From: Legionella brunensis
GTDB taxonomy: Bacteria > Pseudomonadota > Gammaproteobacteria > Legionellales > Legionellaceae
Assembly: GCF_001467025.1 (NCBI RefSeq)
Contig: NZ_LNXV01000013.1
Span: forward strand, 1-64,000
DNA: 64,000 nucleotides
Direction: 5' to 3'
How positions within the stretch are numbered: position 1 is the stretch's first letter; each line of letters opens with the position of its first letter. The position numbers were made by a program, and so were the translations under genes. Shown one piece after another: positions 35,800 through 44,646 of this stretch. The notes below the pieces were generated by a model. That model was not told where the DNA came from. It did no database searches and worked only from the letters and a program-made list of their open reading frames with translations.

Positions 35800-35985
35800 A
35801 TAGTTACCGTTGACGGAAAACTGTTTCTGTTGGAGATTCAGATACTTTCTTTCTTTGCAATCGATATCTAAAATATTTAGCTATGCTTTGGCATTAACAG
35901 ATAATGGAGAAAAAATAGTTTTTGATCAAGTTAGGATTAGATGCAACCGGCGAGCAATTTAACTCCCTTAAATCAAAGGCCAAGC
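35800..35985 (+). pseudogene. Glutaminase fragment
   Basis: Pieced together across two frames: TVDGKLFLLEIQ / VGDSDTFF, then SISKIFSYALALTDNGEKIVFDQ, then LDATGEQFNSL. These correspond to the DGE..(S)IGD, QSISKVF (catalytic Ser-x-x-Lys) and GxEPSGxxFNSL regions of glutaminase GlsA. At least two frameshifts break it, and the flanks do not extend it. It directly abuts the photolyase fragment, so an old deletion joined them. Confidence 0.6.
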
Positions 35986-36099
35986 TGTTTTAAAAGAATT
36001 ATCACGACGTTGGAATTTACCCTCTTAGCACTAAAAAAATCACGGGTTAGTGTATTACAAGGAAACGATGGTCGTGTAAAGAATAGTATTAATGTAATT

Positions 36100-36310
36100 G
36101 TCAACCAGTTATGCTGCGGAAATGTCGTCGCTTGGCAAACGAAACGGTATATAGTTTAGGTGCAGATGCCACCAATGAACTGGCCGTGCAAAAATCTTTA
36201 AAATTAAATAACCGACCGTTAAATCATCTTTAATAATGGGCTAATAGACATTTCCCCCATGGTGATTGATAAGTCATGCAACGAGTTGCTGATTGGCTCT
36301 AGGACGTGAT
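36100..36310 (+). pseudogene. TsaC/Sua5-like (YrdC domain) N-terminal fragment
   Basis: CCGNVVAWQT in one frame, then ETVYSLGADATNELAVQKSLKLNNRPLNHL in the next, matching the YrdC/TsaC core (VVAFPTETVYGLGADATNE, K..GRP..HPL). A frameshift and a stop are present; a further ADWL-like word follows near 36285. Possibly part of a threonylcarbamoyl-AMP synthase or a duplicate, broken beyond use. Confidence 0.55.
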
Positions 36311-36385
36311 TAAATAAGCTCTTTTTTAGCTTTGAGCTACAGTGTTTAGTGCCGATACTAGAGGCTGATAAATTGATGATGAGAA

Positions 36386-36862
36386 TTAATTCATTAATGC
36401 AATAACCATATTGAGATAAGAGGCAAAGACCAGCCACAGTAGGTAAGGAGTTAATAACCAAGCAATGGCTTTGTGTCTTTTTTTAGCCTCGACGATTAAG
36501 ATCACATTTAAACAGGTTAAGATAACAAGCCAAAGTGCACTTGGCACCAACCAATGTAGCCCAAAAAAGAGTAGCGTCCAGGCCCAATTCATGAGCATTT
36601 GTAATGCGAAAAGCACAGTAACTTTTTTAGAGGACACTTTATTATGGTTTGATAAAATCCAGGCAATGACTGCAAGAAGTGCATATAATAAGGTCCAAAC
36701 AAACGAAAAAATAAATCCAGGAGGAGTTAAGGATGATTTATTAAGATGTTCATACCAGGGATGAATATTCGCCTGAGTTAGTAAACCTAGTAAAAAGCCT
36801 ATGCTTTCAAAAAAAAGAATCCAGAATATCAATTTAATTAGCTTGTTCAGGCGCAAAATCAT
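36386..36862 (-). CDS. tspO: TspO/MBR family protein
   Basis: 158 residues, the normal length. Five helices and family words are visible: SLTPPGFIFSFVWTLLYALL (P-P-G-F...W..LY), NWAWTLLFFGLHW, WLLTPYLLWLVFASYLN. TspO binds porphyrins and is linked to tetrapyrrole export or photo-oxidative stress signalling. The gene starts inside the end of the YeeZ-like gene (29-nt overlap), so it is translated from the same transcript, downstream of a decayed photolyase; a light/oxidative stress link is reasonable. Confidence 0.9.
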   Translation of the reverse strand: MILRLNKLIKLIFWILFFESIGFLLGLLTQANIHPWYEHLNKSSLTPPGFIFSFVWTLLYALLAVIAWILSNHNKVSSKKVTVLFALQMLMNWAWTLLFFGLHWLVPSALWLVILTCLNVILIVEAKKRHKAIAWLLTPYLLWLVFASYLNMVIALMN

Positions 36863-37715
36863 TTCTCCAAATTTGGGTCAGTCCTTCTTTATAAGTTGGG
36901 TATTGCAAATCAACATGTAACTCCTCTTTGATTTTTAAATTAGAAACTCGACGGTTATTCGCATAAAACTCTTGCTCCATGGCAGACAAATGGGCTTCTG
37001 AAAAAGGAATCAAAGGAAGTGGCTCTCGATGAAGAAGGTTGGCTGCATACTGGTCAACCAAGTGAGCTGGCGCTGGTTCATCATCAGAGACATTATAAAT
37101 CGATAAGGGATTGGGTGCTTGAATTGAGGCAAGAAGAGTAGAAATAATGTCTTCTACATGAATGCGACAAAATACCTGCTTTTCTTTAAAAACACTGTGA
37201 TTTTTACCTTGTAAGAGGCGTTCGAGCGCATTTCTTCCTGGCCCATAAATACCCGATAGCCTAAAGACATGCAGTGGCACTTGATGTTCTTTTGCAAACA
37301 AAAACCAGTCTTGCTCTGCTTTTAAGCGTGCGATTCCAGTTGGTGTATGGGGAATGCATTCACTTTCTTCACTCACCCAATTTCCTTGATGATCGCCATA
37401 AACCCCAGTGGAAGAAAGATAACCAAGCCATTTAAGATAGGGGGCTTGTTTTTTGATTAAGTCACCGTATTTAATTAATACAATATCACTCAAGGTCGCG
37501 GTAGGAGGAATACAAATCAACAGATGTGTTGCTAAGCTTAAGTAGTTCTTCAGGCTGGGGGAATCGAAATTAATTAGTTTAATGCCTAAATTATTTTTTG
37601 GGTGTTCATCCGGGGTGCGGGAGGTTCCAATAAGATTAAAGTCTTGCGCAAATAATTTAGGTGCGAGGGCTTTTGCAGTGTAACCAAATCCAAAAATGAA
37701 AAAATAAGGATTCAT
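36834..37715 (-). CDS. NAD(P)-dependent epimerase-like protein (YeeZ type)
   Basis: 293 residues with a Rossmann start FIFGFGYTAKALAPKL (GFGYTA loop), SSTGVYGD with catalytic-like Ser/Thr, YG, and LSGIYGPGRN with IHVEDI, all typical of atypical extended SDRs of the YeeZ/YbjS-like group. Function in the family is not established. Its ATG overlaps the stop of the decayed photolyase as ATGA, and its 3' end overlaps tspO, so photolyase-yeeZ-tspO was an operon. Confidence 0.85.
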   Translation of the reverse strand: MNPYFFIFGFGYTAKALAPKLFAQDFNLIGTSRTPDEHPKNNLGIKLINFDSPSLKNYLSLATHLLICIPPTATLSDIVLIKYGDLIKKQAPYLKWLGYLSSTGVYGDHQGNWVSEESECIPHTPTGIARLKAEQDWFLFAKEHQVPLHVFRLSGIYGPGRNALERLLQGKNHSVFKEKQVFCRIHVEDIISTLLASIQAPNPLSIYNVSDDEPAPAHLVDQYAANLLHREPLPLIPFSEAHLSAMEQEFYANNRRVSNLKIKEELHVDLQYPTYKEGLTQIWRNDFAPEQAN

Positions 37716-38138
37716 GGGCTATTCCTTTTCTTTAATTGTCTGTAATAGTCTAGGGCTTTTGAACGTGATTCGTTGTGATAATGATGGGTTTTGATTGTAC
37801 TATAAATTGATGCTGCATTCCTGGATTCCCAAGGTGCATGAATTACATCACTGTTTAACGAATCAAGCTCCGGTACCTAGGCCTACATAGACACCATTGG
37901 GGGCAAATTTTCCTGCATCGACGATTGGATAACCAGTCATTCCTCCTGAGTGACTAGAGAGTTGTTTAATGCCTGAAGGCTGTGATGAAGCCACCAGTGT
38001 TTGCGTCTCGAAGGATACTGTTTTTTATCTAAATATAAATTGGAATCAATGTGTTGTGGTTCGTGCAAGCTTCAAAAAGCGCGCAGGAATATCAGCCAAT
38101 CGCAAATCCTGTCTAAACCAAACTACTGTGATACTCAT
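37712..38138 (-). pseudogene. Class I DNA photolyase, decayed operon gene
   Basis: Starting at the ATG at 38138: SITVVWFRQDLRLAD, then after shifts LIPIYI, QYPSRRKHWWLHHSLQALNNS, GMTGYPIVDAG, KFAPNGVYV, VPELDSLNSDVIHAPWES, and KALDYYRQLKKRNSP-stop. These segments line up in order with the intact photolyase at 58040-59494 (its MSIAIVWFRQDLRL, GYPLIDAGMREL, VPELS and ALKYYD regions), but about 1 kb is deleted and several frameshifts are present. The C-terminus overlaps yeeZ as ATGA, so the copy has not moved since it decayed. Confidence 0.85.
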
Positions 38139-38149
38139 ATCATCCTTAT

Positions 38150-39577
38150 TTACTTTGTTTTACAGCGTGGTTTGCTCTGTGTTGAAGCAAAAAAGCGAGC
38201 CCTAGCCTTTAATTCTTCTAATTGGACTTGAGCATGTAAGGTGTTAAGTTGTACCTGTGTTGTCATTTGCTCGCGTTGATTGACTAAAAATAAAGTACTA
38301 TCTCCTTGATAAAATTTTTTTGTTTCTCCTTGTTGCACCTTTTGCGCCAAGCTTAGTTCCTTTTCTAACAGATTTACTTGCCGCCTACTTCTGTTTATTC
38401 CAATGAGTATGTTTGAAAATTCATTGTTTAGTTGTTCGTACAAGAATCTCTTTTCAACTCGAACTTGGCGTAGCTCACTTTCTGCCTGGATTAAGTTCCC
38501 TTTAGCCTGTCTTTGCAACAAAGGAAATTTGAACGAGACACCAACCATTGCAGCTTGTGGAATTAATAAAGGATATCCACCTGTTCCATTTTGCTTAAAA
38601 GTGTAGGCAGTGGCATCTAATTGAGGTAGGAGCTCGTTACGTGCCTGATTGCGTTTTAGCCTCATCATATTGGCGAAATGATTAAGCTTTTTAATCCCAG
38701 GGTGTTCTATAAGTGATACCTTGGCTCCTTCGATGGCGGTTGAGGGTTTGGGCAAGTCCGGTAAGGACTGCTTCCTGGGAACTAGTGGGTTTCCCTTTGA
38801 ATCTCGAAAATAAAGAGATAAGTTAATCGCTGCCTGTTCAAATATCATTTGTCCTTGATTGAGTAATTGTTCTCGCTGAATGATTTGTTGTAAGTTTTCA
38901 CTAATGGCAAGTCTTGGCAAATCCCCTTGATTCGCCTGCTGTTCAATAGCGTGTTGACGTTTTTGTGCTAAGTTCAGAAGTTGTTTAAATGTCTTTAATT
39001 GAAGTCCTGCTTCTACCCATTGCCAATAAGCTTTAATCGCTTCTTGGTAAATTTTTATTTTAACGGCTTCAGCATTTTGTTCATTCATCAAGATCAATTG
39101 AGCAGAAGACAATAACCCGGTTCGTTCTTTATCAATTAATCGATCCCGAAGCAATGGAAGCGATAATCCAGCTCGATATTCTCCGCCGGAGTTCGTCAAA
39201 TAGTTTTGATAGTAAATCGGCCAATTGCCTTCTCCATTGCGATAGCCAGCAAAAAGCTTCACGCCATTATAAAGCGTTGGAATTGTCAGTTGAGTATCGC
39301 CGTAATTATTAATATAACCACCAGCCGGTTGTGAGCGAGTACTAGCCTCCAGTGCAGGGTCAAATTGTCCTTTTGCATTGATAAATGCACCACTGGCTTT
39401 TATTACTTCAAGTCGGGCTATTTTTACTTGGGGATAATGCATGTCGATGCTTTGCAGGACGTGCATTAAGCCTAATTTTTGTGTTTTATCGGAGGCATAT
39501 AGGGAGACTGAACAGGCTAATAAGGCGCCCAGTCCAATAAAAACAAGTAATAACTTACTGAGTTGTGATTTCCTCAT
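38150..39577 (-). CDS. TolC-family outer membrane efflux protein
   Basis: 475 residues from the ATG at 39577, which overlaps the HlyD stop as ATGA; an upstream start at 39631 adds 18 unlikely codons. Signal peptide: LLLVFIGLGALLACSVSLYA. The rest is the TolC repeat of helical hairpins and strands (ARLEVIKASGAFINAKGQFDP, GLSLPLLRDR, QGDSTLFLVNQREQ). It would form the outer membrane channel of the adjacent ABC/HlyD export machine. A decayed duplicate of its 3' end lies at 49386-49607. Confidence 0.88.
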   Translation of the reverse strand: MRKSQLSKLLLVFIGLGALLACSVSLYASDKTQKLGLMHVLQSIDMHYPQVKIARLEVIKASGAFINAKGQFDPALEASTRSQPAGGYINNYGDTQLTIPTLYNGVKLFAGYRNGEGNWPIYYQNYLTNSGGEYRAGLSLPLLRDRLIDKERTGLLSSAQLILMNEQNAEAVKIKIYQEAIKAYWQWVEAGLQLKTFKQLLNLAQKRQHAIEQQANQGDLPRLAISENLQQIIQREQLLNQGQMIFEQAAINLSLYFRDSKGNPLVPRKQSLPDLPKPSTAIEGAKVSLIEHPGIKKLNHFANMMRLKRNQARNELLPQLDATAYTFKQNGTGGYPLLIPQAAMVGVSFKFPLLQRQAKGNLIQAESELRQVRVEKRFLYEQLNNEFSNILIGINRSRRQVNLLEKELSLAQKVQQGETKKFYQGDSTLFLVNQREQMTTQVQLNTLHAQVQLEELKARARFFASTQSKPRCKTK

Positions 39578-40560
39578 GAGCTTGCCTTTTCTACCGCACT
39601 TTCGGGAGGAAAACCGTTGAACTGGCGCCATAATTCATACCACAAAGGCACTTCGCCTAACTGAACCCAACCATGTACGCGCACTCCTTGTCTTAAAAAG
39701 GCTGACTCAGGCCAAGGCTCATCAGGCACAATCACAGTGCGAAACAAGCCCATACCATTATCTGTAGGATCGATAAAAGCTACTTTCCCACCAAAGGTAC
39801 CTACGGCGATTTGCGGCCAACCTCTAAATTGAATAGCAGGCCATCCTTCAAATTGGAGACGTGCTTTTTGGTTAAGATGAACGAATGGGATGTCATTGCC
39901 ATGAATCCAAAGTGCTACTGCTCTTGATTCGGTTACAGGTATAATCTGAGCTAATACTTCGCCCTCCTTAACGACAACGCTTTCTTGTCCTGTCAAACGC
40001 TTAAAGATGATGCCAGGAACATGAGCCTTAATGAGTTGGGTTTGCTGCCTTGCAATCCGAACATCAATAGTAACCTTATCGATATTAGCTTGGGCTAATT
40101 CATTTTGATATTTTGCATACTCAATTTGGGCTAATTCATATTGGCGTTTTGAGTTAATGCCTTGCTCATATAAGTTCTTTTGGCGATCAACATTGGCTTT
40201 CCCTGCGATTAATGATTGCTGTGCAGCCTCTATGCGAAGCAAGATAGCCTTTTTTTCTAACTCCAATCTGCTAAGTAATTTTGGGTCATTATCGGTAATC
40301 TCTACAATAGGGTCGCCCGCTTTAACACCAACACCCTCGTCCACGTACCATTTTTTAATTCTGCCATAAATGGGTGAATTGACAGTATGCAACCGCTCGG
40401 TTGGTGAAAAAGCAATGACTTTACCGCTTCCAAGGGCAAATTGTTGCCAAGGCGTAAAGCTTAAAAATAAAATTAAAATCAGGAGTACTAAAAAAATAAT
40501 CTTAGCTATTTTGCGTGGATTAGGTAATTTGCCAATCATTTGATAGGCGTGTAGCTTCAT
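39574..40560 (-). CDS. HlyD-family membrane fusion protein
   Basis: 328 residues. A single N-terminal transmembrane helix (KIIFLVLLILILFLSF) is followed by the beta-barrel/lipoyl half motif VNSPIYGRIKKWYVDEGVGVKAGDPIVEI, a coiled-coil hairpin (residues ~90-160) and the closing KAHVPGIIFKRLTG. It would span the periplasm between the ABC subunit and TolC. The start overlaps the ABC gene stop (ATGA at 40557-40560), so all three genes are translationally coupled. Confidence 0.88.
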   Translation of the reverse strand: MKLHAYQMIGKLPNPRKIAKIIFLVLLILILFLSFTPWQQFALGSGKVIAFSPTERLHTVNSPIYGRIKKWYVDEGVGVKAGDPIVEITDNDPKLLSRLELEKKAILLRIEAAQQSLIAGKANVDRQKNLYEQGINSKRQYELAQIEYAKYQNELAQANIDKVTIDVRIARQQTQLIKAHVPGIIFKRLTGQESVVVKEGEVLAQIIPVTESRAVALWIHGNDIPFVHLNQKARLQFEGWPAIQFRGWPQIAVGTFGGKVAFIDPTDNGMGLFRTVIVPDEPWPESAFLRQGVRVHGWVQLGEVPLWYELWRQFNGFPPESAVEKASS

Positions 40561-42149
40561 GAGAGCACCAAGCGGTTAGAGAGTGGGATGAGATTAGGAT
40601 ATTGAGTAATTATAATCAAAAGAGTCTCCTTGAGTGTTGCTAAATAGTAGATAAGTAACTCAATGTCTTTTGTAGTCAATCTATCAAAGAGGGCATCAAT
40701 AATAATAAGCTGGGGTTTTGCAACTAGGGCACGAATCACCATGAGCTGAATGAGTTCAAGTTCAGTAAACACTTGCTCCCAATCATAAATCATGCTTTTT
40801 AAACCATTAGGCTGACTCATGATTTTATCCATCAAACCAAAAGATTTTAAAAGCTCTTTTAATTGCTGTATAGAGAAGGATGGTTGATTGAGGCGTAGAT
40901 TGCCATAAATGCTGCCAGCAAACCATTCTTTATCTCTAAGTAACAGGGTGTGCTCACGAATCGAGCGTCTGTATTCTTGATGACAGAGGGTCTTGTTGAC
41001 ATAAACTGATAGGCTAGTATTGTTTTTAAAACCCAAAATAAAATCCGTAAATGACTCTTTTTTTTGTGTTTGATTCAAGCAAATAACTAAAGGATTTCCT
41101 GGGCTGCTGGATGCTTTTTCTTGATTTTGAGTCACTAAAGTGATGTTTTTTATCGGTATGATAAGTTCAGTTAATTCTGTGTTAATAGGTTCAGTTGGGA
41201 GATTTAATACCATGTCAATTTTATGCTCGGAAGCAATTAAGTCGTAATAATTTTCTAAAAGAACACCAAAGCGTTTAAAAGCGTAGATTAATGCGCCAAG
41301 CACAATCTCTGCTGCAACAAGCTGACCTAAACTTAATTGGTTATTGATCACAAGATAGCCTCCTAAACCGAGCAAGAGACTACTAGCGAGTGCCGAAAGG
41401 ATATAAAAACCAATTTGATGTTTGATGAGTTGCTTAAAATGCATATTGCGCGCTTTTAAAAAGGAAACCAAGCGCTTATCAGTTTGCTGGGTTGCATAGT
41501 GATGATAACGATTAAAGCGAAATAAAAAACGATTGGTAAGCAACTCCTCTAACCAAGCACCGATTTGATGTTTTTCAGTGCATTCTTTTTCGGCACTCGC
41601 TAATCCTTTACGATAAGGTAGAAAAACAATCAAAATAATACTCAATACAATGAATAAATCAAATACGAGAAAGAGTGGATGATAAAAAAGAAGCAAGATT
41701 AAACCAAAGAAAAGCTGCAAACTTAAGTTCACCCCATAGAGTAAAAGACTTGATAACGCTTTTTTTATGGTCACCACTTCGAAAAAACGATTAACGAGCT
41801 CTGGACCATGATGTGAAGAGAAATTATCTAGCGATAAATGGGTAAATTGACGGGTTAGGTTAAGGCTTATTTTAACCATTAATTTCTGTTGAATGACTTC
41901 GATGATAATAGTTTGCCATATATTTAAAGCCCCTAGGGCAATCATTAGTATTAGCACCATAACGCTTAGTGTTACCACCGGTTGAAACAATTTACCAAAG
42001 GCAATCAGATTAACTAAGGTTTGGGCTGCAATAGGAATACTTAAGCTAAGTAGACTCACTATTACGCTTATCATAATAATCGATGAAATGGCTGCTTTAT
42101 CCAAAACCTCAACAATTGAGTTCATTTCTTGTTTCATTAAACGCCTCAT
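40557..42149 (-). CDS. ABC-type exporter subunit with degenerate ATP-binding domain
   Basis: 530 residues. Residues 10-310 are a six-helix ABC exporter membrane domain with ICL-like segments. The remaining part has the spacing of an ABC ATPase, but every catalytic motif has changed: the Walker A slot (about residues 358-366) reads LNQTQKKES instead of GxxGxGKS, the signature slot (461-466) reads FTELEL instead of LSGGQ, Walker B is LIIIDA (Glu lost), and the H-loop slot reads IITQY (His lost). The Q-loop region LLLRDKEWFAGSIYGNL is still recognisable. It probably cannot hydrolyse ATP itself. Export with a partner ATPase, or a non-transport role, are options. Confidence 0.8.
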   Translation of the reverse strand: MRRLMKQEMNSIVEVLDKAAISSIIMISVIVSLLSLSIPIAAQTLVNLIAFGKLFQPVVTLSVMVLILMIALGALNIWQTIIIEVIQQKLMVKISLNLTRQFTHLSLDNFSSHHGPELVNRFFEVVTIKKALSSLLLYGVNLSLQLFFGLILLLFYHPLFLVFDLFIVLSIILIVFLPYRKGLASAEKECTEKHQIGAWLEELLTNRFLFRFNRYHHYATQQTDKRLVSFLKARNMHFKQLIKHQIGFYILSALASSLLLGLGGYLVINNQLSLGQLVAAEIVLGALIYAFKRFGVLLENYYDLIASEHKIDMVLNLPTEPINTELTELIIPIKNITLVTQNQEKASSSPGNPLVICLNQTQKKESFTDFILGFKNNTSLSVYVNKTLCHQEYRRSIREHTLLLRDKEWFAGSIYGNLRLNQPSFSIQQLKELLKSFGLMDKIMSQPNGLKSMIYDWEQVFTELELIQLMVIRALVAKPQLIIIDALFDRLTTKDIELLIYYLATLKETLLIIITQYPNLIPLSNRLVLS

Positions 42150-42158
42150 ATCCTTTGC

Positions 42159-43010
42159 TTAATGTTTTAATTTATCCATTATAAAAAACTCCAGAGAGTC
42201 AATTGCTTTGTTTGCCACCTCTTTTTTAATTAAGGACACATGGATGTCTTCTAAAGAGGGCAGAAAATAATCATCCAATCTATCCAGGTAGTTAGGAATC
42301 ATACTGCGCTGTATGGCTGTAATCCCCAGACCTGCTCGAACGGCGGCCATTTTTCCCGCATAACTTGGGCTACTAAATGCCAGGCGCCATTTTAAGTGAT
42401 GTTGATTGAGCGACTCAATTACGTTACCCCGATAGACACAGGGAGAGGGGGAAAGAATCAATGGAATGGTTGCTTTTTCATTAAGGACTGGTAACAATTC
42501 TCTTTTACCTACCCATTCTACGGGCTCATTCCATACATTAACGCCTTCATGAATTTGATTTTTGTCATTCGTTTTTATCAAGATTAAATCAAATTCGTCT
42601 TGATGAAATCGCTCAATTAAGTTCAGCGTTAAATCGCACTCCACATTGAGTATGACTCTGGGATGAAGTCTTGAAAATTCAACCAAGATATCCGAGAGCA
42701 TCATGGATGCGAAGTCCTCAGGTAGACCAAAACGAAGTTCGCCCTTTAGCTCAGGGGATTTAAATCGGTCAAGCGATTCACGATGCAGTTCATAAATTCG
42801 TTTGGCATAGCCTAAAAAAAGCTCCCCATCAGGGGTTAAGGATAATTCTCGCCCACGAGTAATTAATTGTTTTTCAACTAAATTCTCAAGCTTAGCAATT
42901 TGCTGACTTATGGCGGATTGAGTTCTGCCTACACGTGATGCTGCTTTTGTAAAGCTTTGAGTTTCCGCCACCGCTAAAAAGCATTGTAAGGTTATCGTAT
43001 CTAGTGACAT
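42159..43010 (-). CDS. LysR-type regulator, CbbR/DAB-operon type
   Basis: 283 residues: winged helix TLQCFLAVAETQSFTKAASRVGRTQSAISQQIAKLENLV at the N-terminus, followed by a LysR ligand domain. It sits divergently from dabB with an 88-nt spacer, the usual place for the LysR regulator of this carbon-uptake locus. It probably senses carbon status, but the ligand is unknown. Its 3' end lies next to the ABC gene in the same direction, 9 nt apart. Confidence 0.88.
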   Translation of the reverse strand: MSLDTITLQCFLAVAETQSFTKAASRVGRTQSAISQQIAKLENLVEKQLITRGRELSLTPDGELFLGYAKRIYELHRESLDRFKSPELKGELRFGLPEDFASMMLSDILVEFSRLHPRVILNVECDLTLNLIERFHQDEFDLILIKTNDKNQIHEGVNVWNEPVEWVGKRELLPVLNEKATIPLILSPSPCVYRGNVIESLNQHHLKWRLAFSSPSYAGKMAAVRAGLGITAIQRSMIPNYLDRLDDYFLPSLEDIHVSLIKKEVANKAIDSLEFFIMDKLKH

Positions 43011-43048
43011 TAGAACTCCTAATAAAGAGTATAAATATTTTTAATTTC

Positions 43049-43060
43049 ACTTATATAAGT
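43049..43060. promoter_or_regulatory. 12-bp palindrome in the lysR-dabB divergent promoter
   Basis: ACTTATATAAGT is a perfect palindrome in the middle of the 88-nt space between the LysR gene and dabB. LysR proteins bind dyads of T-N11-A form, so this is a likely operator, though sequences this AT-rich make palindromes common. Confidence 0.4.
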
Positions 43061-43110
43061 ATATTTAATATATTCTGATTGTAGCAAAACAATTTCTAAT
43101 GGGGAATGAT

Positions 43111-44628
43111 GTGAATACAACAGTTCAAATTTTTTTATGCCTAATGTTAGCCTGTCCGATCATAGCACTTGCCCTTAACTCCATTTTAATTTCGCGACCA
43201 ATTATTGCCGCGCGCCTTGCGGGCTACTGTATAGGGATCGGATTTTTAATTGGTGCAGGGTTACTCTGTTACTTATCCTTATCACAAAATTCTGCAGTAT
43301 ATTCATTAATAAGTCTTAATGGACTGAGCTTGTTGTTATGCAGTTTAGTACTATTGGTCAGTTTTGTCGTGCATCGATTTTCATTGAGGTATATGCATGG
43401 TGACAGACTCTACAGACGCTTTTTTCTACTTTTATCAGTACTCACATTAACGGCATTACTCATGGTTCTTGCCGATAATTTATTTCTATTCTGGGGTGCT
43501 TGGTCTTTTTCTAATCTGTTTCTAGTGCTGTTGATGGTGCATAAAAAGGAATGGATGGCTTCAAAGAACTCTGGACTTTTGGCTTTTTATACATTCGTTT
43601 CAGGGAGCGCCTGTTTATTAGTAGCTTTTATTTTTCTAAGTTTAGGTTACTCGACTAGCTCTATTGTAGCTGTGAACCAACTGTCTAATTCTGGCCGCTT
43701 ACCCGTACTTTTGCTTTCCATGGGCCTTATCTTAGTTGCAGCATTAACCCAGTCAGGATTATTTCCTTTTCATCGCTGGCTTATCAGCTCGTTAAATTCG
43801 CCAACTCCCGTTTCCGCTTTAATGCACGCCGGCCTTGTCAATGGTGGAGGAATTCTACTCGTTAAATTTGCACCACTGATGATGCTTTATCCAGAATTGT
43901 TAACTTTATTATTCATAGTGGGTGGCTTGTCTGCACTCTTAGGAACGATCTGGAAGTTGATGCAACCTGATATTAAAAAAATGTTGGCTTGTTCCACCAT
44001 GGCCCAAATGGGTTTCATGATGATGCAATGTGGGATCGGTTTATTTGCTGCGGCTATTGCTCATTTATGTTGGCATGGATTATTCAAAGCTTATCAGTTT
44101 TTAAGTTCGGGCTCTGCGGTAAAACAAAAAAAATCAGAGACTTATTCTTTGAAAGCGTCTCCCATGATGCTCATCACCTCTCTTGTCGGCGGCGTGGTTG
44201 CGATGAATTCCTTTGCTTTCGTTACTAATAAATCGATCTCATTTTATGAGGCGAGTGCGTTTGTCTTGTTCTTTGCCTTCATTGCTGGTGCGCAGCTCAC
44301 CCTTACTTGGATTCGCAGTTATCAGACTACTTTACGTCTGGTATCAGGGCTAGTGCTCGCTTCCTTTTCTGGACTGATGTACGGGGCAAGCATTCAGCTT
44401 ATTCAGTTGTTGATTCCAAATATATCGACACTCCACGCATCTCAATTATCGCTAATCCATTGGAGCATAATGATTTTATTTGGTGTTCTCTGGTTGGCAT
44501 TTAATCTTGGAGTACACAAAACAATAGGTCAATCAAAATTAGGCTGTTGGCTTTACATGAGTTTGTTCAATTCAAGCCAACCTTCAAGAAAAACCGTAAC
44601 TGCTTTACGAACTGATTACAATTACTAA
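43111..44628 (+). CDS. dabB: DabB, membrane proton-translocating subunit of inorganic carbon transporter
   Basis: About 505 residues from the GTG at 43111, which has GGGGA upstream (ATG at 43099 adds four codons). Fourteen-odd hydrophobic helices with the NuoL/Mrp antiporter core: LLMVLADNLFLFWGAWSFSNL, SGLFPFHRWLISSLNSPTPVSALMHAGLVNGGGILL, DIKKMLACSTMAQMGFMM. The HRWL and SPTPVSALMHAG motifs mark the ion-translocating channel. Paired directly with dabA, as in DAB complexes that couple cation flow to CO2 hydration. Probable operon of five genes. Confidence 0.92.
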   Translation: MNTTVQIFLCLMLACPIIALALNSILISRPIIAARLAGYCIGIGFLIGAGLLCYLSLSQNSAVYSLISLNGLSLLLCSLVLLVSFVVHRFSLRYMHGDRLYRRFFLLLSVLTLTALLMVLADNLFLFWGAWSFSNLFLVLLMVHKKEWMASKNSGLLAFYTFVSGSACLLVAFIFLSLGYSTSSIVAVNQLSNSGRLPVLLLSMGLILVAALTQSGLFPFHRWLISSLNSPTPVSALMHAGLVNGGGILLVKFAPLMMLYPELLTLLFIVGGLSALLGTIWKLMQPDIKKMLACSTMAQMGFMMMQCGIGLFAAAIAHLCWHGLFKAYQFLSSGSAVKQKKSETYSLKASPMMLITSLVGGVVAMNSFAFVTNKSISFYEASAFVLFFAFIAGAQLTLTWIRSYQTTLRLVSGLVLASFSGLMYGASIQLIQLLIPNISTLHASQLSLIHWSIMILFGVLWLAFNLGVHKTIGQSKLGCWLYMSLFNSSQPSRKTVTALRTDYNY

Positions 44629-44646
44629 AGGTATTAAGGAGTATTT

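Noticed and set aside
35941-36159. 72-codon plus-strand ORF
   Set aside because: It covers the glutaminase and TsaC-like remnants in mixed frames; neither half matches one protein.
37969-38231. Two short plus-strand ORFs (78 and 76 codons)
   Set aside because: They are antisense to the decayed photolyase and the end of tolC, with no ribosome site or family match.
43021-43098. Specific LysR binding motif assignment
   Set aside because: Only an AT-rich palindrome could be seen; assigning a defined CbbR site from one AT-rich sequence would overreach.
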